DNA of 64,000 bases from Chytriomyces cf. hyalinus JEL632 (taxonomy: Eukaryota > Chytridiomycota > Chytridiomycetes > Chytridiales > Chytriomycetaceae), in contig JAIWWG010000001.1 of the NCBI GenBank assembly GCA_025435555.1, forward strand, positions 744,001-808,000, in the 5' to 3' direction. A program made the position numbers and the translations under genes. Numbering within the stretch: position 1 is the stretch's first letter; each line of letters opens with the position of its first letter. The notes under the pieces are model-generated. The model saw nothing but the letters and a program-made list of their open reading frames with translations, did not search any database and had not been told where the DNA came from. This document shows positions 53,389 to 63,661 of the stretch, piece after piece.

Positions 53389-53861
53389 CTTGAGGATAGG
53401 TGGTCTGAACGAGTTTCTTTTTTTAGTTGCTTTACTTGCTGCTGTTTGGGGGTTGAAGGGTAGAATATAAACGCGCTTGTCCGAAAATGACAGTTGATGC
53501 CGTGTGTAGATTCTGATTACCAATCACAATTTTAATGTTTTTTGCAACAAAACACGCAAATCCAAACCCCAACCGTTTCACATCTCGCAAGATAAAACTT
53601 GAACAAGCGCGTACTACAAGGCAATACACAAGATGGGACAAATAACCAACGGAGAAAAAAATAAAAATAAAAAAAGTCCGCATCTCATCCCCTTCATACC
53701 CCCCCCCCGGAACCAAAAAACATGGCGCAGTCAGCCTTAAATAGAAAACCAAAAAAAGTCCGAAAAATAGACAAGCTTAATAAATAAAATAACAAGTTTA
53801 AATTAGAAAAAGTACAAAGCAGCCGGTATACGGAGAAATGGATTGGGGGAGGGGTCCAACA
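53389..53861. other. 3' region between convergent genes
   Basis: AT-rich with homopolymer runs (C9 near 53700, several A7-8 runs). AATAAAATAA at 53780 fits a polyadenylation signal read in either context. No gene recognised. Confidence 0.45.
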
Positions 53862-56840
53862 TCACAAGCGGATGGACTGCACAACACCATCACCTCGGCT
53901 TCTCCTTATAGCTTCACTGACATGCTCGACACCATCTGAACCATTTCCTTCGTGACTCTGCTCACCCACCCCCCGTTCATCATCATCGTCAACTCCCAGG
54001 TATCGAAACTTTTTTCCAATCATTGAATGCACAGCATTGGGCGACTTGTCATCAGTTTCTTCCTCAGTTGCGTCTTCCTGCCCATCCTCTTCAAAATCTT
54101 CTTCAAGTGGGTCCATTGACCACCCAGTCAGTGACCCACCGCCACCAGCGACTCCGCTGCTTGTTTCAGTTTGCTCTTCCATTTCTTCTCCTGGAATCTC
54201 TCCAAACATTTCTTCATCCTCGTCATCCTCGTACTCATCTTCGTCACTGTAATCACCACTACTGTGTTCATCGGCAGCGACAGCATACGCGTCCCCTTGC
54301 GCGTCTCCGGCGGAATAGTGCAGCGAATTCGAACTATTTTCTTCATACGCTAGTTGATCGTATGACCGCTCTGCAAACTTATCCCATCCTCTGAAAAGTG
54401 TGAATGGACAGTTTGAGTAAATTGGGATACTTTGAAAATAATACGAGGAAAACCACTCAACTCCAACTTCACTCTTCGCCCCAATTGAACATCATCAACA
54501 ACGACATCATCCATCTCACGGAACATGGGATCGATTCTGCGCACGTGTGTATCGTATTTCCGCAAATCAAAAATCATGTCGAAAAATAGCGGAGCATTGT
54601 GACGCGCTCGTTTCAAGTCACGCGGGGTGATGTAATGTATGTTTTTCGGTTGAACAAGATCGAGTCTGGGATAAACCAAAATGTTCCAATCAGCTTTGCC
54701 CAAAAAACAAAAAAAGAGATTGACTCACAAACTGCAAACAAAGTCATCAAATCTCCAAGGCTCGCTCATTCGACATTCTAGCATTCGCTCCACCTGCTGA
54801 TTATAGAATTCTCGCAGCTCGTGCAATGACAATTTTCCATCCCCATCTAAATCAAGGCATCGGAACCTGAGAGGAAATGAACCATCAGCAAAAGAACATC
54901 AAAATGCCAGTAACATTTTTGAAGCTTACCAATAATCAATGCTTGCGTCAGTCCTTTTATCCTCTACACAAAGCATAAACCAGACAAAATCGGTGTACGA
55001 AATCGCGCCGCTTTTGCTGCCCAAACTCAGCGGCTTTCCACAACCAGAAACTACACGGTCCATCATGAAAGTGGTCAGTGCACGACCGTCGTATCTCGCC
55101 ATACTGGATGCTTCTATTCGCATGGTATGCGCCGTGTCGAGTTCCCAAAATTTGCAGTAAATAACATAAAAGTGTTTGTATGAGAATGCATCACGCGTCT
55201 GGGGGGAAAAAAAAATCGGTTTAGTTCATACTGATCAACGTGAAATCATTGGGTGCAAGCCTTATTACCGCATTAATGTCGTCGTCTATTTGCAATTTAA
55301 TTATGAGATCCAAAAATGCATGTTTGCGAAACTCGGGCAAAGTCATGCGCTCAAGGTAGCAATGAATTTTTGTGAAAAAGATGCGTGTTATCACAGTTTC
55401 GACTGTTTAGGTTTGTTCCCCATGTTAGTGTGCTGCAAAGCGCGGGGATACGGCACGGGGGACTCAACTATATTTCGCCTGGAAGACGGCCAAGTGGGTC
55501 AGAAATGCAAGACCCGGGTGTTTTTTTACAACCTCTGAATATGACACAAGTTCATTCGTTAGTTTCACCCACAAGTGCGTTGGGCAACTAAACTCTCACC
55601 ATCAACAACTGGATAGAAATCCTGAGGTGTTAAATAGTTGAATGGATTCGTGGATACAGAACCCATCATAATTTTGAACACAGTAGCGTATTCATCATGA
55701 AAAGTCTCGTTCAGTTCCACCCACCACCTGATGAAATTGATACATTCTTCATTAACCATACAAACAAATCAATTTGTCAAGATATTTACCGCTTCACGTC
55801 GTGATATTCAACGGAATCCATTGATTCTATTGACGCTGGGTCGGCGGCGCCTTTCCGTTTAATTCCAAGGATTTTATCAAACAAAGCAAAGCTGCAGTAT
55901 CGCGGGAGCCCAAGGGCATCCATCACTGGCCACATGTCGTTTTTAGATAACGACTGCAGTTCGAGTGATTCAGCAGACTGAAAGCAAGTTTTCAACGCGT
56001 CCTAAAAATTTTCAAATGAGCCCGCGTTAAAGAACAACAAGCGTTGAGTAAAACTACCAAGGCCAAATGTAGTGGCTTCCTTTGCGGTATCACTTTCCCA
56101 GAAATTGCAAAATCGTCGTTCAAATCGGCGTCAGTTGCAGGTAAAGCGTCGAAAGGATCGAGTGCGTGGTTGTCCAACGTCTTGGCATTGGTTTCTTCGT
56201 CAGAGCATATTGTATCCGGAAAAAATGTGGCCACAACACAGCTTGATGATGATGAGCGAGAGCGAGACTTTCTGCTCAGTATGGTAAGTGCTTCACGATG
56301 CGTTTTGACACGCGCCGCAGAGGAGTCCTCGGAAGATGGAAAATACAATGAGTTGGCTGTGCTGAGCGGATTTCCAAGCGGGAAGTAGAATTTGATGTCG
56401 TCCATCTTTGTTGTGGTAACTAGCTGGATCCCAGAGTCTTTTCTGTGGGTGTGTAATGGCAGCGGAGACGGCGTTCTTGATACAGGTTTCATTTCTACGA
56501 TTTGAGAATCAGAGCTGTTGGGTTCCAAGTCGAGTTGAATTGGTTGAAGAATTGTGGAGGCGATTTCGGCCGATGCTTGGCTGTCGGCGCCGTGTAACAA
56601 GTCGTCCGCTTGGGCCACCACTTCTTCACAAGAGGCACTGTCCAATGCCACCACTGCTGCTGCCATGGAGGACCGCAGCTTGAGAGCACCCTCAGCATGA
56701 CTCACATCCACAGAGCATCGCGAGTGAGTTTTAGTCAGCCACTGCGCAAACAGCGCGTCTGTGTGCGCCGTCAACTGTAGAGACAGTTTATCTGCCTGTT
56801 TATCCGCATCTTTGCTCGCGTGCGATAATTCCACTTCCAT
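53862..56840 (-). CDS. PP2A regulatory subunit B'' (PPP2R3 type) with EF-hands
   Basis: Nine exons (56840-56058, 56001-55790, 55727-55600, 55534-55469, 55402-55269, 55198-54930, 54866-54729, 54665-54445, 54388-53862) encode about 825 residues. B'' subunits target the PP2A core in a calcium-dependent way. The N-terminal 220 residues are variable, ending in the family marker 'IKFYFPLGNP'. Then come 'HPGLAFLTHLAVFQAKYIET', 'FSYKHFYVIYCKFWELDTAH', 'ISYTDFVWFMLCVEDKRTDA', an EF-hand DLDGDGKLSLHE (about residue 535), and 'WDKFAERSYDQLAYEE'. The last 150 residues are very acidic. Start is set at 56840 because the longer frame to 56963 would overlap exon 1 of prefoldin 4. The donor of exon 8 could be at 54453 instead. 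Nearest kin are animal PR72/G5PR and plant TON2-type proteins. Confidence 0.9.
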
Positions 56841-56919
56841 GCTGGCGTGACGGGATGAATTGGCGGTGTCTTTGTTTTGTTTTGTGGGAATATTTACGAA
56901 CAAGGTTTTTATCATAAAA
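56841..56919. promoter_or_regulatory. Bidirectional promoter of PP2A B'' and prefoldin 4
   Basis: 79 bp lie between the two divergent start codons. It includes GAATATTTACG near 56888 and an A-rich stretch before the prefoldin start. Confidence 0.4.
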
Positions 56920-57548
56920 ATGAGCAGTATGGTAAACCCGCAGCACACCACAAACTTTTGCATTCCACCCCTCCCTTCGCAACCAACCCTCTCGTCAGCA
57001 TCACCGTTCTCACTCTGGATTTACAATATTAACAGCTTCAAGAAGAAGGCGCGCAAGATGACGTTCAAGTCACGTGGGCCGACCAGCAGAACATTAACCA
57101 CTTTGCCAAGCTCAACACGGCAATGTCTGACATGGAAGAAGCATACGAAGAGAAGAAGGTATGCATGAGTTGACATGATTCCTTGAATTGATTTTTATTG
57201 ATGTGCTGCATCAATCGTCTACAGAAAGAGAGAGAGTACCTCGAAGATCTTGAGATGGAGTTGGAGTTGGCGGATGAGGAGGATGCAGTCCGTTACAAGA
57301 TTGGAGATGCCTTTATTCACATGTCGCTGGTCGGTTTGCCTCCTTCAGCGTTGCGTTTGCATTGGATTTAACGGCTGTTGCCTTCTATTCAGGAAACCGC
57401 CCAGGAGCGCCTCACGAATGACAAAAGCGAACTCGTTGCAGATATTGAGGGTTTAAAGACGGAAATGGATTCCCTGCAAACCGAAATGGAGAAACTCAAG
57501 AAACTGTTGTATGCGCGCTTTGGTAAATCCATCAACTTGGAAAAGTAA
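56920..57548 (+). CDS. PFD4: Prefoldin subunit 4
   Basis: Four exons (56920-56931, 57036-57158, 57225-57329, about 57393-57548) give 131 residues. Prefoldin binds nascent actin and tubulin and hands them to CCT. Joined, the protein reads MSSMLQEEGAQDDVQVTWAD, then 'QQNINHFAKLNTAMSDMEEA', a coiled coil, 'VRYKIGDAFIHMSLETAQER' (matching the family's YxIGDxFI.. hairpin) and a second coiled coil ending 'LYARFGKSINLEK'. Exon 1 has only 12 coding bases; it was chosen since it puts an ATG in phase with LQEEG and the intron ends with a TTAACAG acceptor. An internal ATG at 57058 is in another frame. It overlaps no other CDS once the PP2A gene starts at 56840. Confidence 0.92.
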
Positions 57549-57624
57549 AAACACAAATAATAAAGCGTGTGATACGACGATGCAACTCGATGCTTGAGTT
57601 AAGCCCCTCTTAAATGCACGCTCC

Positions 57625-58738
57625 CTACTTCACGATGATGCTAAAATTATTTCGCGCCGCTCCCGGATTAACCATCTTCTTCTCTACCGACACTGTCTTT
57701 TTGGTATTGTGTCCTTCAACACGCCGCCACAAGTGATATGAGAGCCTTTTTGTGAAATGAAATTCAATCTCTTCGAATCCAATGGCTTTGCAGATTTCGA
57801 CGATGCGTTCGTGAGTCATGTATCGAGAATTCTTGGTGCACGGTAACGGCAGTACAATAAAAAGGAGGCCAGATGGAACAAGAAACTGTCTCGCACGTAT
57901 TAGCATAATGCCTGCATTCAGCATTGGGTAACGTATCAACGGTGAGTATTAGTCGCCAAACGCGGCTTCAAGGTAAAAACATACCTCTCCTCTCTGGATC
58001 ATCGACAAAATTTACCACAAGCGACAAGCAGAGAACGTCAAATAAGTCTGCCTTATTTCGCGGAGGAGGCCTCTCAAAAAAGTCCTGTCTAATGACATTT
58101 GCATGCTGTGGGTTCAAGTCGACATATTCAGCATCGATCCAGGCGCGCTGCTTGCCGTATGTTGCCCCGTTGAGCGCACCAATGTCGAGAAGCTTCAACC
58201 GATCCACCTTCTTTGCACTCTCTTCTTTTTCCTCGCTTTTACGACTTCCCATCCCTTCTCTGGAAGGAACAACGTACTTGTTGAGCATACCCACAAGCCA
58301 TTTACCACATGCGCCCCTGCCTTTGCTCTCATCGCCGCCTTTCAACGAGGCCCGTTGGTAGGCATGCAAGCCGCCCAGCGCTTCAATCGCTTCTTTCACA
58401 CGTGCGGCCTCATCTTTAAGTGTACCGTTCGTGGTTCCATGCGAGATGGAAGTCTCTTCGTTGCCATGATTGTTTAGTTGTCCCTGACTCTGAGTTGTAG
58501 ATTGGATCTGCTTCTGAATGTGGGCGAGACGTTTCGTGAGGGCGTGAAATTCGTTGATTCGCTGGGTTGTGCTCAGCTTTCGCTTTTTAGTGGGCGAGGA
58601 GGGAGAGTTGTTTGTGGTTGGTGCAGAACTGCCCACGGTGAATGTGATTGGTCGGCGTGGGTGTGTGCGTTTTCGCTTCATTCTTTTTTTTTTTTTTTTA
58701 TCTTTGTCGGTGGAATTTGCTGAATGGCACCCATTCAT
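57625..58738 (-). CDS. BMT2: 25S rRNA adenine-N1 methyltransferase Bmt2
   Basis: Two exons (58738-57985 and 57911-57625) give 346 residues. Yeast Bmt2 makes m1A2142 in 25S rRNA in the nucleolus. The N-terminus is Lys-rich (DKDKKKKKRMKRKR) with a nucleolar-type signal. Then 'LGGLHAYQRASLKGGDESKG', 'LLDIGALNGATYGKQRAWID' (SAM-binding glycine region), 'AEYVDLNPQHANVIRQDFFE' (acidic residue at strand 2), and 'DVLCLSLVVNFVDDPERRG' as motif IV, followed by 'FIVLPLPCTKNSRYMTHERI', the Bmt2 LPLPCxxNSRYM signature. The intron (73 nt) joins R-R-G to I-M-L-I. A 12-base A/T run (58687-58699) lies in the poly-Lys segment, so slippage between strains is plausible. Confidence 0.93.
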
Positions 58739-58863
58739 GAAACGACACGCGGGGGTGCCAAATAAACATTGTACCCATGGGTGTGATCCTTCGTTCTACC
58801 ATTCTTTGTCTCTCACCTGCCTAGTAGATCACAAACTGTAAACCCTTCCAGTTCTCTTTAGTT

Positions 58864-59088
58864 CTACAGCTCATTCGATATCCACTGCTTCAACTCATTT
58901 GGACAAGCAGTTTTATTTTGCCCGATTTGGCCAGGTGTTAAGACCTCATTAAGGACGCGTTCCTGCACATGGATGAAATCAAATTTTAAGGCGTATAGAT
59001 TATCTCCTTCAACGCATCGTCCCACGGCAGCTTGAATTATCCACCCTTGCAAACCGGAGGAGGCAGACACCAATGAATCTCTCAGCAT
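58864..59088 (-). CDS. Possible short ORF, not recognised
   Basis: 74 codons from an ATG, ending NEL. The composition (SLVSASSGLQGWIIQAAVG, FDFIHVQERVLNEVLTPGQI) is protein-like and lacks low complexity, unlike most other frames here. Two in-frame codons (NW) precede the ATG before a stop. It may be the last exon of an unrecognised gene, a degraded fragment, or chance. Confidence 0.2.
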   Translation of the reverse strand: MLRDSLVSASSGLQGWIIQAAVGRCVEGDNLYALKFDFIHVQERVLNEVLTPGQIGQNKTACPNELKQWISNEL

Positions 59089-59302
59089 CCAGTTGCCATT
59101 CTATCTAATCTTCATACCACACTTCCCATGTTTCTTTCATGTATATGGTACATACATATTGGTTGAACTGAATGCAGTGCGTCGTTGCAGGCTGTGTCGT
59201 GCGTCTGAATGTCTTTGTGAAGAGAAGAAAGAGAAGAGCGGGGCAAGAATGTAAAAGCACGAGAAGATGGCAAGAAGATAAATAGATAAAAATGAGAGAA
59301 AA

Positions 59303-59378
59303 TAAGTAAAAAAGAGAAGTAAATAAAAAAGAGAAAGTAAATAAAAAAGAGAAAGTAAATAAAAAAGAGAAAGTAGAC
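59303..59378. repeat. 18 bp tandem repeat
   Basis: About four copies of GAGAAAGTAAATAAAAAA (first copy diverged) sit between 59303 and 59378 in non-coding sequence. Confidence 0.85.
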
Positions 59379-59623
59379 AATATAAAAAGTAAAATCAATC
59401 CCAATTAAATAGCAAAAGCAAACTTTGTAAAATGAGAGTCAAACAGAGCACGTTGTTGTAAGAGTAAAACAAAATTGTAATTTCATTTTTATGTTTGATT
59501 AAAAAGTCAAATGGGTGGAGACACTCCCTTCAAACCTTGAAAAAACATAAAACCCGAGAATTGGAAAACGGAAATTATGAAACTGAAAAAACCAAACCCA
59601 ACCAACCAACACCAACAACCAAC

Positions 59624-60151
59624 ATGCAGATCGTCCGTCTCCTTCTCGTTGCCAGCGCCTCAGTCGTTGTTCTTGCTGCACCTGCTGTCGTTCGTCGTGC
59701 CGATGAGACCACCACCGTCGATGACGTCGAGATCCCTTCCCCAGAGACAACCACTGCTGACCTCCCCACTGTCTCGGATGACGCCGAAGTTTCTCCAGTC
59801 GTGGATGCGGAAACAACAACTGATATCCAGGCCCCAATTGACCCAACCGAGTCCATCATCGAAGAAGCCCCTTCTGCCGAGTCTTCCGCGGAAGAAGTTG
59901 CCCCAACCGGACTCCCAGTCTCTAGCGCCGTGAGTGCAGTCACCAGTGCACCTGCTGCCGCCGCCACAACCAGCGCCGCTGCTGTCGTGACCACCTCTGC
60001 ATCTGCAAAGATTGCGCCAACCTCTTCCGCCGCTGCAAGCTCTGCTGCCACTGTCGCCGCTGCTGCAGCCACCCCAACCTCCATCAAGTCTGGCGCCAAC
60101 ACTTTGGTCCTTTCTTTGGCGTCCGTTTTTGCAGCATTTTTGATTGTTTAA
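59624..60151 (+). CDS. GPI-type Ser/Thr/Ala-rich secreted protein
   Basis: Single exon, 175 residues. A signal peptide (MQIVRLLLVASASVVVLAAP) is followed by VVRR, a likely dibasic processing site, an acidic Thr/Glu/Asp/Pro-rich region (residues 28-100), an Ala/Ser/Thr-rich stalk and a hydrophobic C-terminus (SGANTLVLSLASVFAAFLIV) typical of GPI signals. No cysteine in the mature part, so probably a pure glycosylated stalk. The 5' leader just before the ATG is a run of CCAAC/ACCAAC units, like the one before the similar protein at 50389. Cell-wall role is inference. Confidence 0.8.
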   Translation: MQIVRLLLVASASVVVLAAPAVVRRADETTTVDDVEIPSPETTTADLPTVSDDAEVSPVVDAETTTDIQAPIDPTESIIEEAPSAESSAEEVAPTGLPVSSAVSAVTSAPAAAATTSAAAVVTTSASAKIAPTSSAAASSAATVAAAAATPTSIKSGANTLVLSLASVFAAFLIV

Positions 60152-60572
60152 TGTTTTGGCGTTCGTTTCTCGTTTATTTCAATAGATCCATCGATGCCCT
60201 TTTTTCGTGTTTCGCCTCTTTATACTTTACTACTACTTACTACTGTCTATGCGTGTGTCTGGTGTGGACGAGGAGTCAATATACAAAATGTCATTCAAAC
60301 CCGTCAATCTCCACTTTTTTAGCGTGTCAAGCAAGTTGGTTTGTCGCAATCCATCCTGAGTAACCCTTGTTTGTTATCCATGCGTGGGACAGACAGCCCG
60401 TAAATATTATCATAAACGGGTGCTCGCAATGTTTGCCCCATTTCACAGTGCAAGCGTTGCGGGGAGGTTATGACCTGACAAGAGACAACTCTGTTTATAT
60501 CGTATCATCCAGTTATTAATAAAATTTAAAATATATATATTTCAATCAACCAACACAAACAACTAGGCGCGC
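60152..60572. other. Intergenic, no gene recognised
   Basis: The last 60 bp before the Sec1 start are AT-rich (ATATATAT at 60531-60538) followed by a CAACCAACACAAACAAC leader. No coding region seen. Confidence 0.5.
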
Positions 60573-63500
60573 ATGTCAAACCTGCGCGAAACTGTGCGCA
60601 AGCGAATCCTTGTGGACATGATCAGATCTGTTCAGCCGACATCGCGATGGAAGATTGTCGTTGTAGACGCGAAATCCCTGCGCATCCTGAACTCTGCCTG
60701 TAAAATGGCCGACATTCTAGAGGAGAACGTGACTCGTAAGTTGCTCTGCAACGTTTTCTTCACTGAAGATGGGGCATGCACTGCAGCAGTGCGTGATGCT
60801 TGGTGTCAGAAATCTCGCAGCTCATATTTGTACTGCAGTTGTTGAAGACATTACGCGCAAGCGCACGTCGTACCCATCCAAAGACGCCATCTACTTCATC
60901 AGCCCCCTTTCAGAGTCAGTCCATGCACTTGTCGAAGATTTCACGCGTGCGAAGCCCATGTACGCGTGCGCGCATGTTTTCTTTTCTGCGCGTGAGTTAT
61001 TTGTTTTGATTCGTCGCCTTGACCACTGTTTCACTCTCTTTTCACTCTGTCTTGTCTCAGCACTGCCCGACAACTTGATTGGCAAACTGCGCGAAATCGG
61101 TCAATTTATTCAGACGTTCAGAGAGCTGAACATTGATTTCATGCGTGCGTAAATTCAGCCAGCATTTTCTACGAAAAGTTTCTAACATCTTTCTCGCCTT
61201 CTCTAACACACACAGCAAAAGAAGAGCAAGTATTCACGATTAGCCATCCAAACACACTCTACAACATATTCCACCCACCAACACCAGCAACTGCAACATC
61301 CGAACTCCAATCCATGGCTTCAAAACTCATGTCCGTCTTCAGCACTCTCGGAGAACTCCCCCACATTCGATACCACGACGTGTCGGGTGAAAACCATCCG
61401 GATGGAATACCATTTCGACTGGCAGCCATGCTGAAGCGCGAATTTGAAAACAAGTGTGAGCAGGAACCCGAGTTTCCACCAAAGAGCAGTTTTCGTCAGC
61501 CCGTGTTGATTCTGCTGGATCGCAGCTTTGATTTGATGAGTCCGCTTGTGCATGAGTTTACGTATCAGGCCATGATGAATGACCTGCTTGTGATGGATGA
61601 CGGAAAATACGTGTGAGAAACTGTTTTTTTTTTTTTCTTTTTTTTTACTTGTTTCGGACAACCCACTGAAAAAAAAAGGAATCGCACTTGAAAGTTATCA
61701 AGCCGAAGACAACGAAGATGCGGCAGGGACTTCTGGCATGGGCGCATCAGCGGCACCGACAAGCGTCAAATCGGCAGACCCAAAACTGACCAAAGCACTG
61801 CTCGATGAAACCGACGTGATATGGATGTTGATTCGGCACTGGCACTTTGTCGAAGCATCTGCGTATGTCATTGACAACTTTAAAAAGTTTTTGATGGAAA
61901 ACAAGGCTGCCGTGTCGTATTTAAGCGGGGAGCAGTTAAGTCTTTCTTCGATTGATTTCATGTGTTTCACAACAACATAACACCCCACCCCCTCATAATT
62001 TGCAGGAAAAAAGTGGACCTGAACGAGATGAAAGATACAATCACGTCAATCCCACAGTTTCAGGAGATGAAAGCAAAGGTCTGGGGATGTTTTTTTTATG
62101 CTGCTTCTCCATCTGATTTTGCCTTGTTTATGAGACAGTTTTCTGTTCATATCAACATTTGCAATGAATGTCAAGCAATATTCGAGAGACGGCGACTTGA
62201 TCTTGTAGCCTCAGTGGAACAGGTAAGGAGCTGTCTGTTCGTTACACAACGCCTGAAGCATGTCTCCGCTTTTCGCACAGGATTTGGCCACTGGCGAAAC
62301 AGCTGACGGAAAAACGCCGCGAAATATTGTCGTGGACATGACACCAGTACTTGTTGACACTCAGATTCCGTTAGTACTTCTCAAGAACTTTAACTTGTTA
62401 CCGTCCGCGCACATATTGACTGTCAACACCCTCTGGCACAGAGCCTACGACAAATTGCGCGTGCTCATGCTCTACATTATTGCGCAAGAGGGAATCCAAG
62501 ATTTGGATAGAAAACGACTTTTGGATGCAGCAAAGCTTTCACTTGAAGACTCGCAAGCAATCACCAACTTGGGGCTGTTGGGTGTCCGGTTAAGCAGCAA
62601 TCAAGAAAAGAAGAAAAAACTGAATGTGGTTTGTTTTTGATCAAAGTGGTTTTTATTTATATTTGAAGGATCGTCCAGTAAAACTCATTTTCTGCAGCCA
62701 AGATACACGTATTATGGTCGGGTTGCGGAGAAAAAGAAAAAGGCGCGGAAAAGAAAGGAAGGGGACGTTCCATACGATTTGTCTCGCTTTGTGCCCATGC
62801 TCAAGTACATTATCGAGGTTGGATCAGCACAGTTCTTTGATTTTGTCGACTCTGAAAAACTGATTCTCAAAAATTCTTGGCTCATGTGACGACAGGACCA
62901 AATTTCGGGCAACCTCGACGCACAGCTTTTCCCCTGGATCAATGCACCGCCAAACGACGAAAACTCTGCAAAGGCAGGTTCCTCATCAACTGCTGCAGCC
63001 GCCGCCGCTGCTGCTTCCGCAATGTTTTCAACAAAGTCAAAAATCCCTGCAGCATTACAACCACTTGCAAGTGCTGGAAACCCATACTCTTTGCGAACTA
63101 CGCGTGCGTCTTGGGCGAAAAAACCAAAACTGAATATGAACGACGGTGGAGGATTCGGAGGTGCAGGTGGCGGTGCCGGTGCGTCTGGGAAAAACGGAGA
63201 AGATGCGGATGATTTGAGAAAGAATGGGCCACGCGTGGTTATTTTCATTGCTGGCGGGGTCACGTTTTCAGAGATTCGCTCTGGGTATGAAATTGTGAAG
63301 GAATTGAAGCGGGATGTGATTATTGGTAATTTGTCTATAACGGGGATTGGAAAGCTCATGCACGTGTTAATGATGTGTATATGTCTTTGACTGATTAGGT
63401 TCCACATCCATCATCAACTCTACGCAATTCATTAACGTGCTGAAAACGATTCATTCAAAAGACGAGGCTCGCGGGATTGGGTCGTCGGGGCACTTGGCGC

Positions 63501-63661
63501 AGGACTCGCTGAGTGTTGACGCCGTTGCGATTCCGAAAAGCGTGCAAGGAAGCGCAATTGACTTGTCGCGCAAAGACAGCACTCGCGTTGCTGCGAAGGA
63601 GGAACCCGCTGGAAAAGAAAAGAAGGGATTCAAGCTTTTCAAAAAGAAGGAAAAGGAGTAA
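60573..63661 (+). CDS. SEC1: Sec1/Munc18 family protein (exocytic SNARE regulator)
   Basis: Eleven exons (60573-60735, 60839-60991, 61061-61144, 61216-61612, 61695-61934, 62006-62078, 62139-62222, 62281-62625, 62698-62817, 62896-63325, 63399-63661) give 783 residues, all junctions in phase. SM proteins clasp syntaxin and help assemble SNAREs; this one is nearest the exocytic Sec1/Munc18 type. Seen: 'WKIVVVDAKSLRILNSACKM', 'DAIYFISPLSESVHALVEDF', 'VLILLDRSFDLMSPLVHEFT' (the LDRxxDxxxPLxHExTYQAM signature), 'ETDVIWMLIRHWHFVEASAY', and 'PRVVIFIAGGVTFSEIRSGY'. The C-terminal 90 residues beyond the SM fold are Ser/Lys-rich, ending KLFKKKEKE. The acceptor at 61695, inside the Lys-Ser-Tyr run, was chosen because it restores GKYVYQAE. 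An Ala run (about residue 610) is a low-complexity insert. Confidence 0.93.

Larger units (their letters stand above)
58739..59623. other. Intergenic region with 18 bp repeats
   Basis: About 885 bp. Besides a possible short minus-strand ORF at 58864-59088 and the tandem repeat at about 59303-59378, no gene is supported. Confidence 0.5.

Noticed and set aside
56841-56963. N-terminal membrane helix of the PP2A B'' protein (MQKFVVCCGFTILLIFMIK)
   Set aside because: Accepting it would overlap exon 1 of prefoldin 4 and leave no promoter. The start at 56840 was preferred, though transcripts should decide.
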